The translations under genes were made by a program, and so were the position numbers. A DNA stretch of 64,000 bases from Sporomusa malonica (lineage in GTDB: Bacteria; Bacillota; Negativicutes; Sporomusales; Sporomusaceae): NCBI RefSeq assembly GCF_041428715.1, contig NZ_CP155572.1; one strand, written 5' to 3'. The notes below the pieces were generated by a model. It ran no database searches. It had not been told where the DNA came from and saw only the letters and a list, made by a program, of their open reading frames with translations. Of the stretch, positions 7,916 to 17,048 are shown piece after piece (the first letter of the stretch is position 1; each line of letters starts with the position of its first letter).

Positions 7916-9535
7916 TTGAAACGAATTATTATGATTACGCTCATGACCCTAACGCTGTTATATGCGCTTGAAGTTTCGGAAGCTGTTGGGTTTACCGGCT
8001 TTAAGCCCCATCTTCAGATTAACTACACCACAAACGAGTATATTCTAAGCTGGCCCCGACTGCTCTATCCCGCTTATTATGAAGTTGAAGCATTAAGCAT
8101 CCCCCCAGTAGATGACCGAAATCAAGCCGATAATTCCCAGCGTATTGTTAGCTACCGCACGTGGAAAAACCAGTTGTCCATTGATGACAATTTTCCCTTC
8201 CACACATACTGGCGAGTCTCTGCTCAAACCTTGTTTCACAAGCCGCTGGGGAAATATTCGAACCATATTAATCTAACAGAGGCCAGCGGTCGACTCGCTG
8301 AGAAGTTTGACCAAGTCAAACCTGTGCCAACTTCTTTCTATCCGGTAAATGCACCGGCGTCAATTCGCCCAATGCTTACCTGGTCGGTGGTACCCGGCGC
8401 TGTGTATTATGAGCTCGAATTCTTAACCACAGTGCCGGAAAACCCCAATGATGTTTTTCCATCGAAAAACCAACTACGCTTAACCCGCGAAGTTTTCACA
8501 AATGGATATAATGCCGATTTATCCTGGTTTGAGGAAAACCGGATCTTCTGGAGAGTTCGTGCCCTCAACCAGAAAGGCAACCCATTAGGAGTATTCTCTA
8601 ATGCTACAGAAATCTGCATTGACCGCACTATTATCCCTGTAACCAAACCGCTGGTTAATAACCGGCATAAACCAGCCCCCCTGCCTACGCCGTTGTATCC
8701 CGCTTATGCCTGGATACCCGTGTTTGGCGCTGTAAGTTATGAAATCGAACTTATGAATCAACCGCCAGAAAACCCAAACGGTATTGAGCCTTCCAGTTAC
8801 CGTATCTGGAGCAAAATCGTGACAGGCCTGAACGACTGTTATGACGACCAGCCCCGCATAATTCCTGGCAAGTACTATTGGCGCGTTCGTGGTATTGATG
8901 TCGGCGGCAATCCGGTAGGCGGCTATTCAGATACGGCTGAGTTCACCGTTGACTTAACCAGAGGCCAGTATGCGGCTGCTTTTGGGGACAGCATTACCCA
9001 TGGCGGCGGCGCTATCTCCTATTCACCGGCTGATACTGATTACAACTATCAGACCTATCTTCATTTCCCCGCCGTTAATCTGGGAAAGAGCGGTGATACC
9101 TCGGAAGCCATGCTGGCCAGATTTGACCATGATGTGCTCCCGTTTAAGCCCAAATATTTAATCATTCTTGGCGGCACTAACAGCCTGCGAGGTGGTGTTC
9201 CATCAACCCAAGTCATCACTGAGCTTGCGGCCATTCGCGACAAATGCCTTACAAATGGTATCAGACCGATATTTTTAACCTTACCACCTGTTAATCCAGG
9301 CAATATTGATGAGGTTTTTAAAGAAGAGACAGTATCCAATTGGCGGGAAGAGTTTGATGCTGTCAATAACTTTATCAGGCGAGAGCGCTATTTTATTGAC
9401 CTTGAGCCTCATTTTACAGATGGCAACAGGGAGCTTCCTGATCATTTTGCGATTGATGGGTTACACCCTGATATTGAAGCCAAAAAGCTCATGGCTCAAA
9501 TCATCAACGCCCATTGGACAAGGGTTGTTCGGTGA
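7916..9535 (+). CDS. Secreted SGNH/GDSL hydrolase with N-terminal repeat modules
   Basis: TTG start behind GGTAGGTG; 539 residues. The first ~24 residues form a signal peptide (MKRIIMITLMTLTLLYALEV). Three modules of about 100 residues follow, each with a W(S/R/I)...GAVYYELE-like strand and a (W)RV(R/S)A strand, resembling fibronectin III or carbohydrate-binding folds. The C-terminal ~185 residues are an SGNH esterase: FGDSITHGGG (nucleophile Ser), GKSGDT, GGTNSL, and DGLHP (catalytic Asp/His). It is probably an exported esterase acting on polysaccharide or an acylated wall component; the substrate is unknown. Its 3' end overlaps convergent tyrA by 32 bases. Confidence 0.85.
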   Translation: MKRIIMITLMTLTLLYALEVSEAVGFTGFKPHLQINYTTNEYILSWPRLLYPAYYEVEALSIPPVDDRNQADNSQRIVSYRTWKNQLSIDDNFPFHTYWRVSAQTLFHKPLGKYSNHINLTEASGRLAEKFDQVKPVPTSFYPVNAPASIRPMLTWSVVPGAVYYELEFLTTVPENPNDVFPSKNQLRLTREVFTNGYNADLSWFEENRIFWRVRALNQKGNPLGVFSNATEICIDRTIIPVTKPLVNNRHKPAPLPTPLYPAYAWIPVFGAVSYEIELMNQPPENPNGIEPSSYRIWSKIVTGLNDCYDDQPRIIPGKYYWRVRGIDVGGNPVGGYSDTAEFTVDLTRGQYAAAFGDSITHGGGAISYSPADTDYNYQTYLHFPAVNLGKSGDTSEAMLARFDHDVLPFKPKYLIILGGTNSLRGGVPSTQVITELAAIRDKCLTNGIRPIFLTLPPVNPGNIDEVFKEETVSNWREEFDAVNNFIRRERYFIDLEPHFTDGNRELPDHFAIDGLHPDIEAKKLMAQIINAHWTRVVR

Positions 9536-10412
9536 CAACCTCTTCAAGCTTCAATAGTTCATCACGACGTTCTTTTGCATTTGCAAAAAACTGGTGAATA
9601 CTCGCCCGGTCGCCCTGGCGAATGGCCTGGGAAACTTGACCGATTAACTGGCTGAATTTGTCCAAACTATCGGCAATTGGCGCAGCATTTGTCATACAAA
9701 CATCAGCCCACATATCGGCATTAGAGGAGGCAATACGCGTAGTGTCCCGGAAACCACCGCCAGCCAGCTTGATGCTGCTGTCCTGGTCCTCGGAATAGGC
9801 GAGCAGATTTACCAAAGCAGCAGCACCGATATGCGGTACATGGCTAATCAAGGCTGTGCACCAATCATGCCGCTCGGCATCCATCTCGGTGATTCTGGCT
9901 CCTGTCCAGCTGATAACCTGGCGTACAGCCTCAACAGCAGTGGCGTTATCTGCCCCACTTGGTGTAAGGATATACCATTTATCGCGAAATAGTGTGCTGT
10001 CAGCAGCTTCAATGCCGCTTTTTTCACGCCCAGCCATAGGATGGCCAGGAACGTAATGAATACCGCAAGGTAGTAAAGCTGATATTTGTTCGATCAGATA
10101 GCTTTTGGTACTGCCGGTATCTGTCAGAATTGCACCTTGTTTTAAATAAGGTGCAATTTCTTTTACCAACGCAGCAGCTTGCAGCACTGGCGTACAGATA
10201 AAGATCATATCTGCGTTAGCAACCCCTGCTCTAGCATCAGTTGTAACAATATCAGCTGCACCACGCTGCCTGGCTTTTATCAGCGAAAGTTCATTGTTAT
10301 CAATACCGATAACTTCTACCTTTCCGCCTCGCGCCGCTTTGAACGCCAGTCCCAACGAACCGCCAATCAACCCCATACCAAGAATGGCAATCCGCCTAAT
10401 CGCTAATCTCAT
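9504..10412 (-). CDS. tyrA: Prephenate dehydrogenase
   Basis: Converts prephenate to 4-hydroxyphenylpyruvate in tyrosine synthesis. The 302-residue protein opens with the NAD-binding motif AILGMGLIGGSLGLAF and contains GHPMAGREKSG, the prephenate-site signature, and SHVPHIGAAALV. There is no C-terminal ACT domain, so feedback control by tyrosine through that domain is not expected. The start overlaps the stop of the DAHP synthase gene by four bases, so it falls under the same T-box control. The last 32 bases overlap the opposite-strand hydrolase gene. Confidence 0.95.
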   Translation of the reverse strand: MRLAIRRIAILGMGLIGGSLGLAFKAARGGKVEVIGIDNNELSLIKARQRGAADIVTTDARAGVANADMIFICTPVLQAAALVKEIAPYLKQGAILTDTGSTKSYLIEQISALLPCGIHYVPGHPMAGREKSGIEAADSTLFRDKWYILTPSGADNATAVEAVRQVISWTGARITEMDAERHDWCTALISHVPHIGAAALVNLLAYSEDQDSSIKLAGGGFRDTTRIASSNADMWADVCMTNAAPIADSLDKFSQLIGQVSQAIRQGDRASIHQFFANAKERRDELLKLEEVVTEQPLSNGR

Positions 10413-11425
10413 GCCATTCTCCTGCCCACGGCAGCTGCAACAGCCCCTACTTCGCGCATCATTTCCTGGAAATTTTTAGGCGTTAAAGACTGATTGCCGT
10501 CAGACAATGCCTCAGCCGGATTGGGATGCACCTCAATCATGAGGCCGTCGGCACCCCCTGCTACTGCGGCTCTGGCCATGGGCCGTACTAATTTCCATAA
10601 ACCGGTGCCATGACTGGGATCAACAATAACAGGCAGATGGCTTAAATTTTTGAGTGCCGCTACAGCGCTTAGATCCAAGGTATTGCGGGTGTAATCCTCG
10701 AATGTCCGGATGCCTCGTTCACAAAACATAACATTGTAGTTGCCTTCACTCATAACATATTCGGCAGCATGCAGCCATTCATTGATGGTTGCGGCAATAC
10801 CGCGTTTTAGCAATACCGGCATACCGCTTTTACCTACTGCTTTTAAGAGTTGAAAGTTCTGCATGTTGCGTGCCCCAATTTGCAGTACATCAGCATAAGC
10901 GCTTACAACCGGCACAGACTGAATGTCAACAACCTCGGTGACAATTTTAAGGCCGGTTACGGTTCTAGCCTCAGCTAGCATTTCCAACCCCTTTTCCTCA
11001 AGTCCCTGGAACGAGTAGGGTGAAGTACGCGGCTTGTAAGCACCGCCCCGCAGAAACTGGGCACCAGCCTCTTTTACAATCCTGGCTGACTCCAATAATT
11101 GCTCTCTGCTCTCAACCGCACAGGGCCCAGCCATAACTGTTAAATGTGAACCGCCGACAAGTACACCGCCAATGTCGAGAACTGTGTCTTCGTTTTTAAA
11201 TTCCCGGCTGACCAGTTTGTATCCGGCTGTAACTGATATGGCTTTTTCCACACCTGCCATGGCCTCTAAGGGGATTTGTGCCATCAGTTTTTTCTCGCCG
11301 ATTAGGCCAATAATTGTACGCAGTTTTCCCTCTGACAAATGTACTTTTAGTCCGGCCCCGGTTACCCGGGCAATCACCTGTTCAATTTCATTTTGTGTAG
11401 CTGTTGGGCTCATTACAATAATCAT
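10409..11425 (-). CDS. aroF: 3-deoxy-7-phosphoheptulonate synthase, T-box controlled copy
   Basis: First enzyme of the shikimate pathway, joining phosphoenolpyruvate and erythrose 4-phosphate. 338 residues from ATG 11425, which has GGAGG eight bases upstream; the open frame continues upstream only because it reads through the T-box. The N-terminal ~80 residues are the ferredoxin-like regulatory domain of the type I-beta enzyme (IIVMSPTATQNEIEQV), followed by the catalytic barrel with AGPCAVES, FLRGGAYKPRTSPYSFQG, QIGARNMQNF and VDPSHGTG. A paralogue is encoded at 39.1 kb with a different control device. Confidence 0.96.
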   Translation of the reverse strand: MIIVMSPTATQNEIEQVIARVTGAGLKVHLSEGKLRTIIGLIGEKKLMAQIPLEAMAGVEKAISVTAGYKLVSREFKNEDTVLDIGGVLVGGSHLTVMAGPCAVESREQLLESARIVKEAGAQFLRGGAYKPRTSPYSFQGLEEKGLEMLAEARTVTGLKIVTEVVDIQSVPVVSAYADVLQIGARNMQNFQLLKAVGKSGMPVLLKRGIAATINEWLHAAEYVMSEGNYNVMFCERGIRTFEDYTRNTLDLSAVAALKNLSHLPVIVDPSHGTGLWKLVRPMARAAVAGGADGLMIEVHPNPAEALSDGNQSLTPKNFQEMMREVGAVAAAVGRRMA

Positions 11426-11427
11426 GT

Positions 11428-11720
11428 CTATCGCCTCCATAAAAATATAAAAAGTCCCATCCCCTATACAGGGACGAGACTTTACTCGCGGTACCACCCT
11501 GCTTGCTAAATAGCAAGCCGCTCTTTTCAGGTACAGGAAATCCGATACCCTAGCCTATGATAACGGTGGCGTTCCGGCGCAGTCTACTTGGTACCTTTCG
11601 ACCTGCTGCTCACGGGGGTATTTCAATAAGCACGCCTACCGAGTCACACCACCCCCCGGCTCTCTGAAAATAGCGCAGTTTATTTACTTATCCCATTCAT
11701 TGCATTTTTATATGCTGTTG
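11428..11720 (-). ncRNA. T-box leader RNA of the aroF-tyrA operon
   Basis: The minus strand carries the T-box AGGGTGGTACCGCG at 11500-11487, just after a GCTTGCTA...TAGCAAGC hairpin. It is followed by a terminator, AAAGTCTCGTCCC with GGGGATGGGACTTT (11483-11451) and a T-rich tail. Upstream lie AGAGAG, GGTGGTG and AAGTAG...CCGTTATCA blocks typical of stem I and its exit. Uncharged tRNA would stabilise the antiterminator. The triplet before AAGTAG lies in GGTACC, so TAC (tyrosine) is my tentative specifier, in keeping with tyrA downstream; the exact codon needs folding. Confidence 0.9.
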
Positions 11721-11726
11721 CAAATG

Positions 11727-11755
11727 AATATACCAGATAAATTAGTTAGTGTCAA
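11727..11755 (-). promoter_or_regulatory. Sigma-70-type promoter of the aroF-tyrA operon
   Basis: TTGACA at 11755-11750, a 17-base spacer, then TATATT at 11732-11727. Transcription would start close to 11720, just before the T-box leader. Confidence 0.8.
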
Positions 11756-11767
11756 TAGTTCGAGTGC

Positions 11768-12079
11768 CTATTTAGGCGCAATTTTACGAAACCTGATATT
11801 ATACCATTCTACTCCACGTTCAGGCAGCTGCTCCCAGCCGGCCTTCTCTAACCGGCCAATCAAGCCCTCTAGCGCCTCTTTATGACGCTTATTTTTTTTA
11901 TCTGGGGTAAATGAACATGACATAATCTCAATGCTGACCGACTTCTTGATAATAGTATCGTTACTGTCACTATTATTTATACCATCTGTATCCCACATTC
12001 GTGCCTGAAATTCACCAATATCGCGAGGAAATATTCCCCAACGTTCACCTGTCATCTGATAGGTGATTTCACAGTACAT
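11768..12079 (-). CDS. Hypothetical protein, 103 residues
   Basis: Soluble, charged protein starting MYCEITYQMTGERWG and containing SVSIEIMSCSFTPDKKNKRH followed by an amphipathic helix. I do not recognise a family. There are no membrane segments and no metal motif. It lies on the same strand as the T-box promoter region but ends 13 bases upstream of the -35 element, so it is a separate unit. Codon use looks like that of the neighbours. It could be a small conserved protein of this lineage. Confidence 0.6.
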   Translation of the reverse strand: MYCEITYQMTGERWGIFPRDIGEFQARMWDTDGINNSDSNDTIIKKSVSIEIMSCSFTPDKKNKRHKEALEGLIGRLEKAGWEQLPERGVEWYNIRFRKIAPK

Positions 12080-12107
12080 AGCTGGTACTCCTCACATTTT
12101 AAAGAAT

Positions 12108-12132
12108 AGAAAAGGCGACTATTACGCCGCCC
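12108..12132 (-). terminator. Possible terminator after the TSCPD gene
   Basis: On the minus strand GGCG and CGCC pair around a ten-base loop and are followed by TTTTCT, 7 bases after the stop codon. The stem is short. Confidence 0.4.
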
Positions 12133-12138
12133 ACTCTC

Positions 12139-12384
12139 TTATTTAGCTTTTAACTCAGCTAACGCCTGAGCTAACTGGTCAGGACAGGAAGAAGCTTTAT
12201 CGCCGCATTTAATCCCTTTTAGCCTGCTAATAACCTCTTCAACCTTCATTCCTTCAGCAAGCCGGCTTACGCCTTGGAGATTGCCTGAGCAGCCGGATTG
12301 AAATTCAATCTTTTTTACAATACCGTCTTCTACGATAAAATCGATTTTTTTTGCGCATACGCCGCTGGTGGTATAAGTAGTCAT
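12139..12384 (-). CDS. TSCPD-domain protein (TIGR03905 type)
   Basis: 81 residues from ATG 12384; the frame continues upstream without a better start. The sequence follows the short stand-alone TSCPD family: an N-terminal TTSGVCAKKIDF strand, FQSGCSGNLQGVSRLAEGM, then KCGDKASSCPDQLAQAL. The TSCPD domain also ends class II ribonucleotide reductases, where its cysteines bind metal, and the paired Cys here suggest the same. Cellular role of the free-standing form is unknown. Confidence 0.8.
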   Translation of the reverse strand: MTTYTTSGVCAKKIDFIVEDGIVKKIEFQSGCSGNLQGVSRLAEGMKVEEVISRLKGIKCGDKASSCPDQLAQALAELKAK

Positions 12385-12465
12385 GTTTTCCGCATTCCTT
12401 CCCACATGTGAATTCTGGACATAATTATACCACATAACGCCAACAGCTTTCATTATATTTTCAAG

Positions 12466-14097
12466 TTAAAGCTGCCGAACGGCATCAATCAATGGCGGTA
12501 CTACCTGTTTTTTTCGCGACATTACACCAGGCAAATACCATGTACCATCTGGTCTTCCCTCGCCAAAAGCGGCAGCGATTAGCCCTGATGGCTGCCCATA
12601 ATGCAGCAGATAAGTAGCCTCATCCAATATGCCTGTGACAAGCAAGATCGCCATATTGTACTGCTCTTTCTCACAGATCGCCTGCAAGGCAATTTTGAGC
12701 TCTGTTTGCTGTTTTAGCACCGCTTCTGGGTCCATAACTGAGATTTGACTAATAGCAACATAATATTCACCAATCTGAAATTCTTTCAGGTCGGTAGCGA
12801 TAATATCGCTTGGAGTCAACTTGTCAATAACCGAACCGGCTTTAAGCATAGACATGCCAAACTCCTGGATGTCAAGCTGGGCAATTTGAGCCAGTTTGGT
12901 TGCGGTATCACGGTCCTTTTCGGTTGCTGTCGGCGATTTAAACAATACTGTGTCTGACAGAATGGCAGCAAGTAAAATTCCAGCAATATCCGCAGGTATT
13001 GGAACATTTCTATGCCAATGCATGTTAGCAACAATAGTGGCCGTAGATCCCACCGGCTCATGCCTAATAAAGATGGGTTCACTGGTTTCTAGCCCCCCCA
13101 GCCGGTGATGGTCAACAATCTCAAGAATTTTAACTTCCTCTATACCGTCTACCGCCTGTGAACGCTCGTTATGGTCAATTAAAATAATTTGGTCACGCTC
13201 TGGCACAATAAGCCGGTCACGGTCAATGAGTCCGACTAACTTACCATTTTGGACAACAGGATAATTGCGGTATCCAGTACGAATAATAATGCTTTTTATA
13301 TCGGCAACCATATCGTCAGGTTTAAAAGCAGTTACAGCAGGTTTCATGATTTTTCCCACTGGAATGCTTTGGTTGATAAGCCGCCCGCAGGTATAGGTAT
13401 CATAAGGTGCCCTGATAATATACGTTCCTGCCGCCTGAGCGGCAGTTTCAACCTCTGTTGCCACATCAAAATCACCAGTTACAATCAAGCAAGCGACACC
13501 GACCTCAATACAGGTCAGCTGAACATCGGTACGGTTGCCAACCAGAACAATGTCACCAGGTTTAATCACTTTGGCCATGGTTTCGGTACGGGAAGCAGCA
13601 ATTTTAACGCTGCCAATAATTCTTCTGGATAAATCTCCACCACAAATGAGTGTCCCGTTAAGACACCTAAGAATTCCACCATAGTCAACTCCGGTTTCTC
13701 GCAAATCTTGCATTCCCAGTTCATTTACATACCGTTCAGCCAAATCTCCGACAGTGACTATGCCCACTAAATTGCCGTCACTCTCTACAACAGGAATTGA
13801 TTTTACACTATGCTGTTTGATAAGCTGGCCAAGCTTTCTCAGGGTATTCCAGGGATGAATGGCAACAAGTTTTTCGTGCATAACATCTTTGGCCCGCGGA
13901 TACATGTCAAGGATAAGCTGGGGCGACTGTACGCCAAAGAAGTCCAGTACATATTTAGTTTCAGCGTTGATTTTTCCGGCACGTGCCGGGATTACATGCT
14001 CGCCCAAAGCTTTTTTAAGGTGTGCATAAGCAATTGCGGAACAAATAGAGTCAGTATCAGGATTACGATGGCCAATTACATAGATAGGTTTGGACAA
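12466..14097 (-). CDS. Manganese-dependent inorganic pyrophosphatase with CBS and DRTGG domains
   Basis: 543 residues, TTG start with AGGAG ten bases upstream. Order: the N-terminal DHH part (VIGHRNPDTDSICSA) binding Mn, a first CBS motif (SIPVVESDGNLVGIVTVGDL), a DRTGG domain (about 130-240), a second CBS (YPVVQNGKLVGLIDRDRL), the rest of the DHH domain (ILIDHNERSQ and IVDHHRLGG), then DHHA2. This is the regulated family II pyrophosphatase in which adenine nucleotides bound at the CBS pair tune hydrolysis of PPi and the DRTGG insert stabilises the dimer. It is cytoplasmic. It follows phoU, an apt phosphate-metabolism pairing. Confidence 0.93.
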   Translation of the reverse strand: MSKPIYVIGHRNPDTDSICSAIAYAHLKKALGEHVIPARAGKINAETKYVLDFFGVQSPQLILDMYPRAKDVMHEKLVAIHPWNTLRKLGQLIKQHSVKSIPVVESDGNLVGIVTVGDLAERYVNELGMQDLRETGVDYGGILRCLNGTLICGGDLSRRIIGSVKIAASRTETMAKVIKPGDIVLVGNRTDVQLTCIEVGVACLIVTGDFDVATEVETAAQAAGTYIIRAPYDTYTCGRLINQSIPVGKIMKPAVTAFKPDDMVADIKSIIIRTGYRNYPVVQNGKLVGLIDRDRLIVPERDQIILIDHNERSQAVDGIEEVKILEIVDHHRLGGLETSEPIFIRHEPVGSTATIVANMHWHRNVPIPADIAGILLAAILSDTVLFKSPTATEKDRDTATKLAQIAQLDIQEFGMSMLKAGSVIDKLTPSDIIATDLKEFQIGEYYVAISQISVMDPEAVLKQQTELKIALQAICEKEQYNMAILLVTGILDEATYLLHYGQPSGLIAAAFGEGRPDGTWYLPGVMSRKKQVVPPLIDAVRQL

Positions 14098-14110
14098 GCG
14101 TTTCTCACTC

Positions 14111-14779
14111 CTAGGACTTTTTATCTCTCATTCTAAAACCGGTAGCAACATAGAATACCCATTCAGCGATATTTGTCGCCCTGTCAGCTACTCTTTCAAT
14201 ATACCGAATAGCCACATTATATTCCAATACAACTTCCTGATTGTTAGGGTTAGCCATGGCAATATTCAAAATTTCTTTAAGCAATGCCTTATTCAGCTTA
14301 TTAACAACAGCATCGCGTTCTCTTACCTGGCTGGCCAAGTCGGCATCATTAGTTTCATATGCTTTAATGGAATCAGCCAGCATACCTGCTGCCATATTAC
14401 CAAGCTCAATTACCCGTTCTGACAGAGGGTCAAGGGCGGTTAGATCCAGTCTGGGGAATTTTTTTTGGACTATTTTAGCGATATTGTTGGCATAATCGGC
14501 TACCCGCTCAATCTCGTTGGCAATTTTAATGGTTGACACTAAAAATCGTAAATCTACTGCAGCCGGCTGCTGAGTTGCAATTGTGGTAATACATCGATCG
14601 TCAATCTCTTTATACATAGAATCGACTTCTTTTTCATATTGCCTTGAACGCATCGCCGACTCCACGTTATTGCCTGCAAAGGAGTTGACTGCTGTGATTA
14701 CTGATAACGTAGTCTTTTCACCCATTAATTTCACAGCCTCGCGAATACCCGCAAGTTCTTGCACAAAATTAGCCCTCAT
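14111..14779 (-). CDS. phoU: Phosphate signalling protein PhoU
   Basis: 222 residues from ATG 14779, preceded by AAGGAG; the upstream frame extension lacks a ribosome site and would add residues not seen in the family. Two three-helix PhoU repeats are visible, each with an E(I)ERVADYANNIA or YIERVADRATNIA metal-binding motif. In relatives PhoU restrains phosphate uptake and PhoR signalling. No pst or phoR genes are in the window. It is followed 13 bases later by the pyrophosphatase gene and probably forms an operon with it. Confidence 0.92.
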   Translation of the reverse strand: MRANFVQELAGIREAVKLMGEKTTLSVITAVNSFAGNNVESAMRSRQYEKEVDSMYKEIDDRCITTIATQQPAAVDLRFLVSTIKIANEIERVADYANNIAKIVQKKFPRLDLTALDPLSERVIELGNMAAGMLADSIKAYETNDADLASQVRERDAVVNKLNKALLKEILNIAMANPNNQEVVLEYNVAIRYIERVADRATNIAEWVFYVATGFRMRDKKS

Positions 14780-14982
14780 CCAACAATCAGCTCCTTCATT
14801 ATTATGCCAAATATAACCAGCACTAACCGAGTTACTTATTCGCCAACACACCTAGTAAACCCTGCTTTAAGCAAAGGAAACGTTTTTCACCCTTTTCCGA
14901 GTAACCAGTAATATGTTTCGTTATAATATATACTATAATGTATGCTGAATATGAATCTTTACGAAAAAAGAGGTAGCTGCCC

Positions 14983-15936
14983 ATGCGAGTACGGTTTGGT
15001 TATGTAGCAATCGCTCTTAACATTGCCGAAGGTTCACCAAATAAAACCGTTACAATAAAAACCCTTGAAAAGATTGCTGACCCAGAAGGCCGAATCCACC
15101 GTCTGCGCCGGTTAACACGAGAAAACTTAGCCAATACACTTCGTATTCTCAGGTACAATTCAGGCCACGATGTATATGTCTACCGTTTTACCTCTAAAAC
15201 AGTGCCACTGGCGACTCACCCTGTCACTGCTGACTGGAACTACATCGAAGAGTTTGCTGACGAGTGGCGGGAAATTGGTGATTATATTAAAAGTCGTAAT
15301 ATGCGGGTAAGCGCGCATCCTGATCATTATACACTATTAAATAGCCCCAAAGAAGAAATTCTAACAGCATCAATTAATGATCTTGACTATCATGTTAAGA
15401 TGTTGGAAGCTATGGGCCTGCCGCCTGCTCCGCAGTTGGTAATCCATGTCGGCGGGCTGTACAAAGCGAAAGAAGCCTCGCTTGATCGATTTATTGCCCG
15501 GTTTAACCAATTGCCTGACCGTATCCGCCTGCGACTCATGGTCGAAAATGATGATAAAGTATACACGGCTGCCGATGTTCTCGACCTTTGCCAAAAAATC
15601 GGCAGCCCTATGGTGCTTGATATTCACCACCATACCTGCATAAATAGCGGAGAAAGCCTGGCTAACCTGTGGCCTGACATTATCAGAACCTGGGCTGGGG
15701 TTACGCCTAAAATCCATGTATCGAGTCCAAGAGATGATAAAGATAGCCGTAGTCATGCCGATAATGTAAAACTGTCTGATTTCCTGCCTTTCCTGACTAT
15801 GGCCAAAGAAGTCGGTCAGGATTTTGATGTTATGATTGAAGCCAAAAATAAAGACCAGGCATTGTTCAAACTCATGGACGAGCTTGAGCAAACACCTGGT
15901 ATTAAACGCGTGGAACAAGCTGTTATTGAACTATAA
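14983..15936 (+). CDS. uvsE: UV damage endonuclease UvsE
   Basis: 317 residues with the UVDE TIM-barrel signature: RFGYVAIALN at the N-terminus, SAHPDHYTLLNSP near 110, IHVGG near 150, LMVENDDKVYT near 180, VLDIHHHTC near 205 and KIHVSSPR near 245. These His/Glu/Asp residues hold the metals. The enzyme nicks 5' of UV photoproducts and some abasic sites, giving an alternative to nucleotide excision repair. A TATAAT-like box lies at 14932-14937 in front of it. Confidence 0.93.
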   Translation: MRVRFGYVAIALNIAEGSPNKTVTIKTLEKIADPEGRIHRLRRLTRENLANTLRILRYNSGHDVYVYRFTSKTVPLATHPVTADWNYIEEFADEWREIGDYIKSRNMRVSAHPDHYTLLNSPKEEILTASINDLDYHVKMLEAMGLPPAPQLVIHVGGLYKAKEASLDRFIARFNQLPDRIRLRLMVENDDKVYTAADVLDLCQKIGSPMVLDIHHHTCINSGESLANLWPDIIRTWAGVTPKIHVSSPRDDKDSRSHADNVKLSDFLPFLTMAKEVGQDFDVMIEAKNKDQALFKLMDELEQTPGIKRVEQAVIEL

Positions 15937-15942
15937 CACTCA

Positions 15943-17031
15943 TTATACAAGCTGAACCTCATCAGGGCTAAAAGCCACTTCGACGTTACTGCCTGAAGTT
16001 AAGGTTAATATCTGTTCACGGGGTGCTCTTACTGTCAGGGACAAGCCTCTAGCCTCAACTCTAATTTTGTAAGCCCCAATACCTGGAGTAATTCCAGCTA
16101 CAGTTCCGCAGACAGTCACCATCGGCAATTGCCTAAGGGCCGAACCTTCATTAAGGATATAAATTGCATCACCAGGCAGACAACAAGCATTTGCCTTAGT
16201 ATATAAGGAGTGGTTTTGACTAGTAGCACTGTTGCGTTTAAAGGCAAGGCCGCCAGGCAAATGAAAAATTGCTTCCTGACCGCTGACTTCTACCTGACAG
16301 GGCAGAATATTGTCCATATCAACTAAAACAGCCACTTCGCGGCTGGCTGGGCGACGAAGGACAACTTCTGGGCAGTCGTCCTGAATGATGCGGCCATCGG
16401 CTAAAACCACTACCCTGTCGGCGAAATACAGCACATCATTAAAATTGTGACTGATAAGCAGAACTGTCAGTTGATTTAGCGTAGCCACCTGTTTCAAATC
16501 AGTCAAGATGGCCGTACGCGACGCAGTATCAAGAGCTGCAAACGGTTCATCTAAGAGCAGCAGTTGGGGGCGATATACAAGCGCTCGCGCCAACCCCACC
16601 CGCTGTGCCTCACCGCCTGACAACTGTTTAGCCTGGCGGTCAGCTAAATGGTGGCACTGAAAAGTCTTGAGCACTGCCATTACCTGTTCTGTAATCTGTG
16701 CTTGCGGGTAGCTGCGGAATTTGAGCGGCAGCGCCACATTATCATACACCGTACCATCAACAAGCAAAGTTTCCTGAAACATCATTGAGCTCAGGCGGCG
16801 GGCATTTTCTTGCCCGCCTTTAGCAACATCCTGACCAAACAGAGTAAGCAAGCCTTGCTGATACGGCAGCAGCATATTTAGCACCTGCAAAAGCGTACTC
16901 TTGCCCGCACCATTAGCACCCGATACTGCTATGAGCTCCCCTGACGCTACTGCCAATTGTTCAATATCTAAGGTTAACTGGTTATTACGATATACTTTGA
17001 CTCCAGACAGTTCTATAATTTTTTTTTCCAT
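15943..17031 (-). CDS. tupC: Tungstate ABC transporter ATP-binding protein TupC-like
   Basis: ATPase of 362 residues from ATG 17031, which has GCGGAGGGACT just upstream; the alternative ATG 17052 overlaps the permease stop. Walker A SGANGAGKST, signature LSGGEAQRVGLARAL, Walker B LLLLDEPFAALD and the switch His in LLISHNFND are all present. After the ABC domain come about 120 residues ending in a single MOP/TOBE-like fold (TVCGTVAGITPGIGAYKIRVEARG), the small oxyanion-sensing domain of molybdate/tungstate transporters. It pairs with the permease and binding protein immediately upstream. Confidence 0.88.
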   Translation of the reverse strand: MEKKIIELSGVKVYRNNQLTLDIEQLAVASGELIAVSGANGAGKSTLLQVLNMLLPYQQGLLTLFGQDVAKGGQENARRLSSMMFQETLLVDGTVYDNVALPLKFRSYPQAQITEQVMAVLKTFQCHHLADRQAKQLSGGEAQRVGLARALVYRPQLLLLDEPFAALDTASRTAILTDLKQVATLNQLTVLLISHNFNDVLYFADRVVVLADGRIIQDDCPEVVLRRPASREVAVLVDMDNILPCQVEVSGQEAIFHLPGGLAFKRNSATSQNHSLYTKANACCLPGDAIYILNEGSALRQLPMVTVCGTVAGITPGIGAYKIRVEARGLSLTVRAPREQILTLTSGSNVEVAFSPDEVQLV

Positions 17032-17048
17032 AGTCCCTCCGCGTGCAC

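Noticed and set aside
11426..11497. Upstream in-frame extension of the 10.4 kb DAHP synthase
   Set aside because: These codons read through the T-box terminator and lack a ribosome site; ATG 11425 has GGAGG at the right distance.
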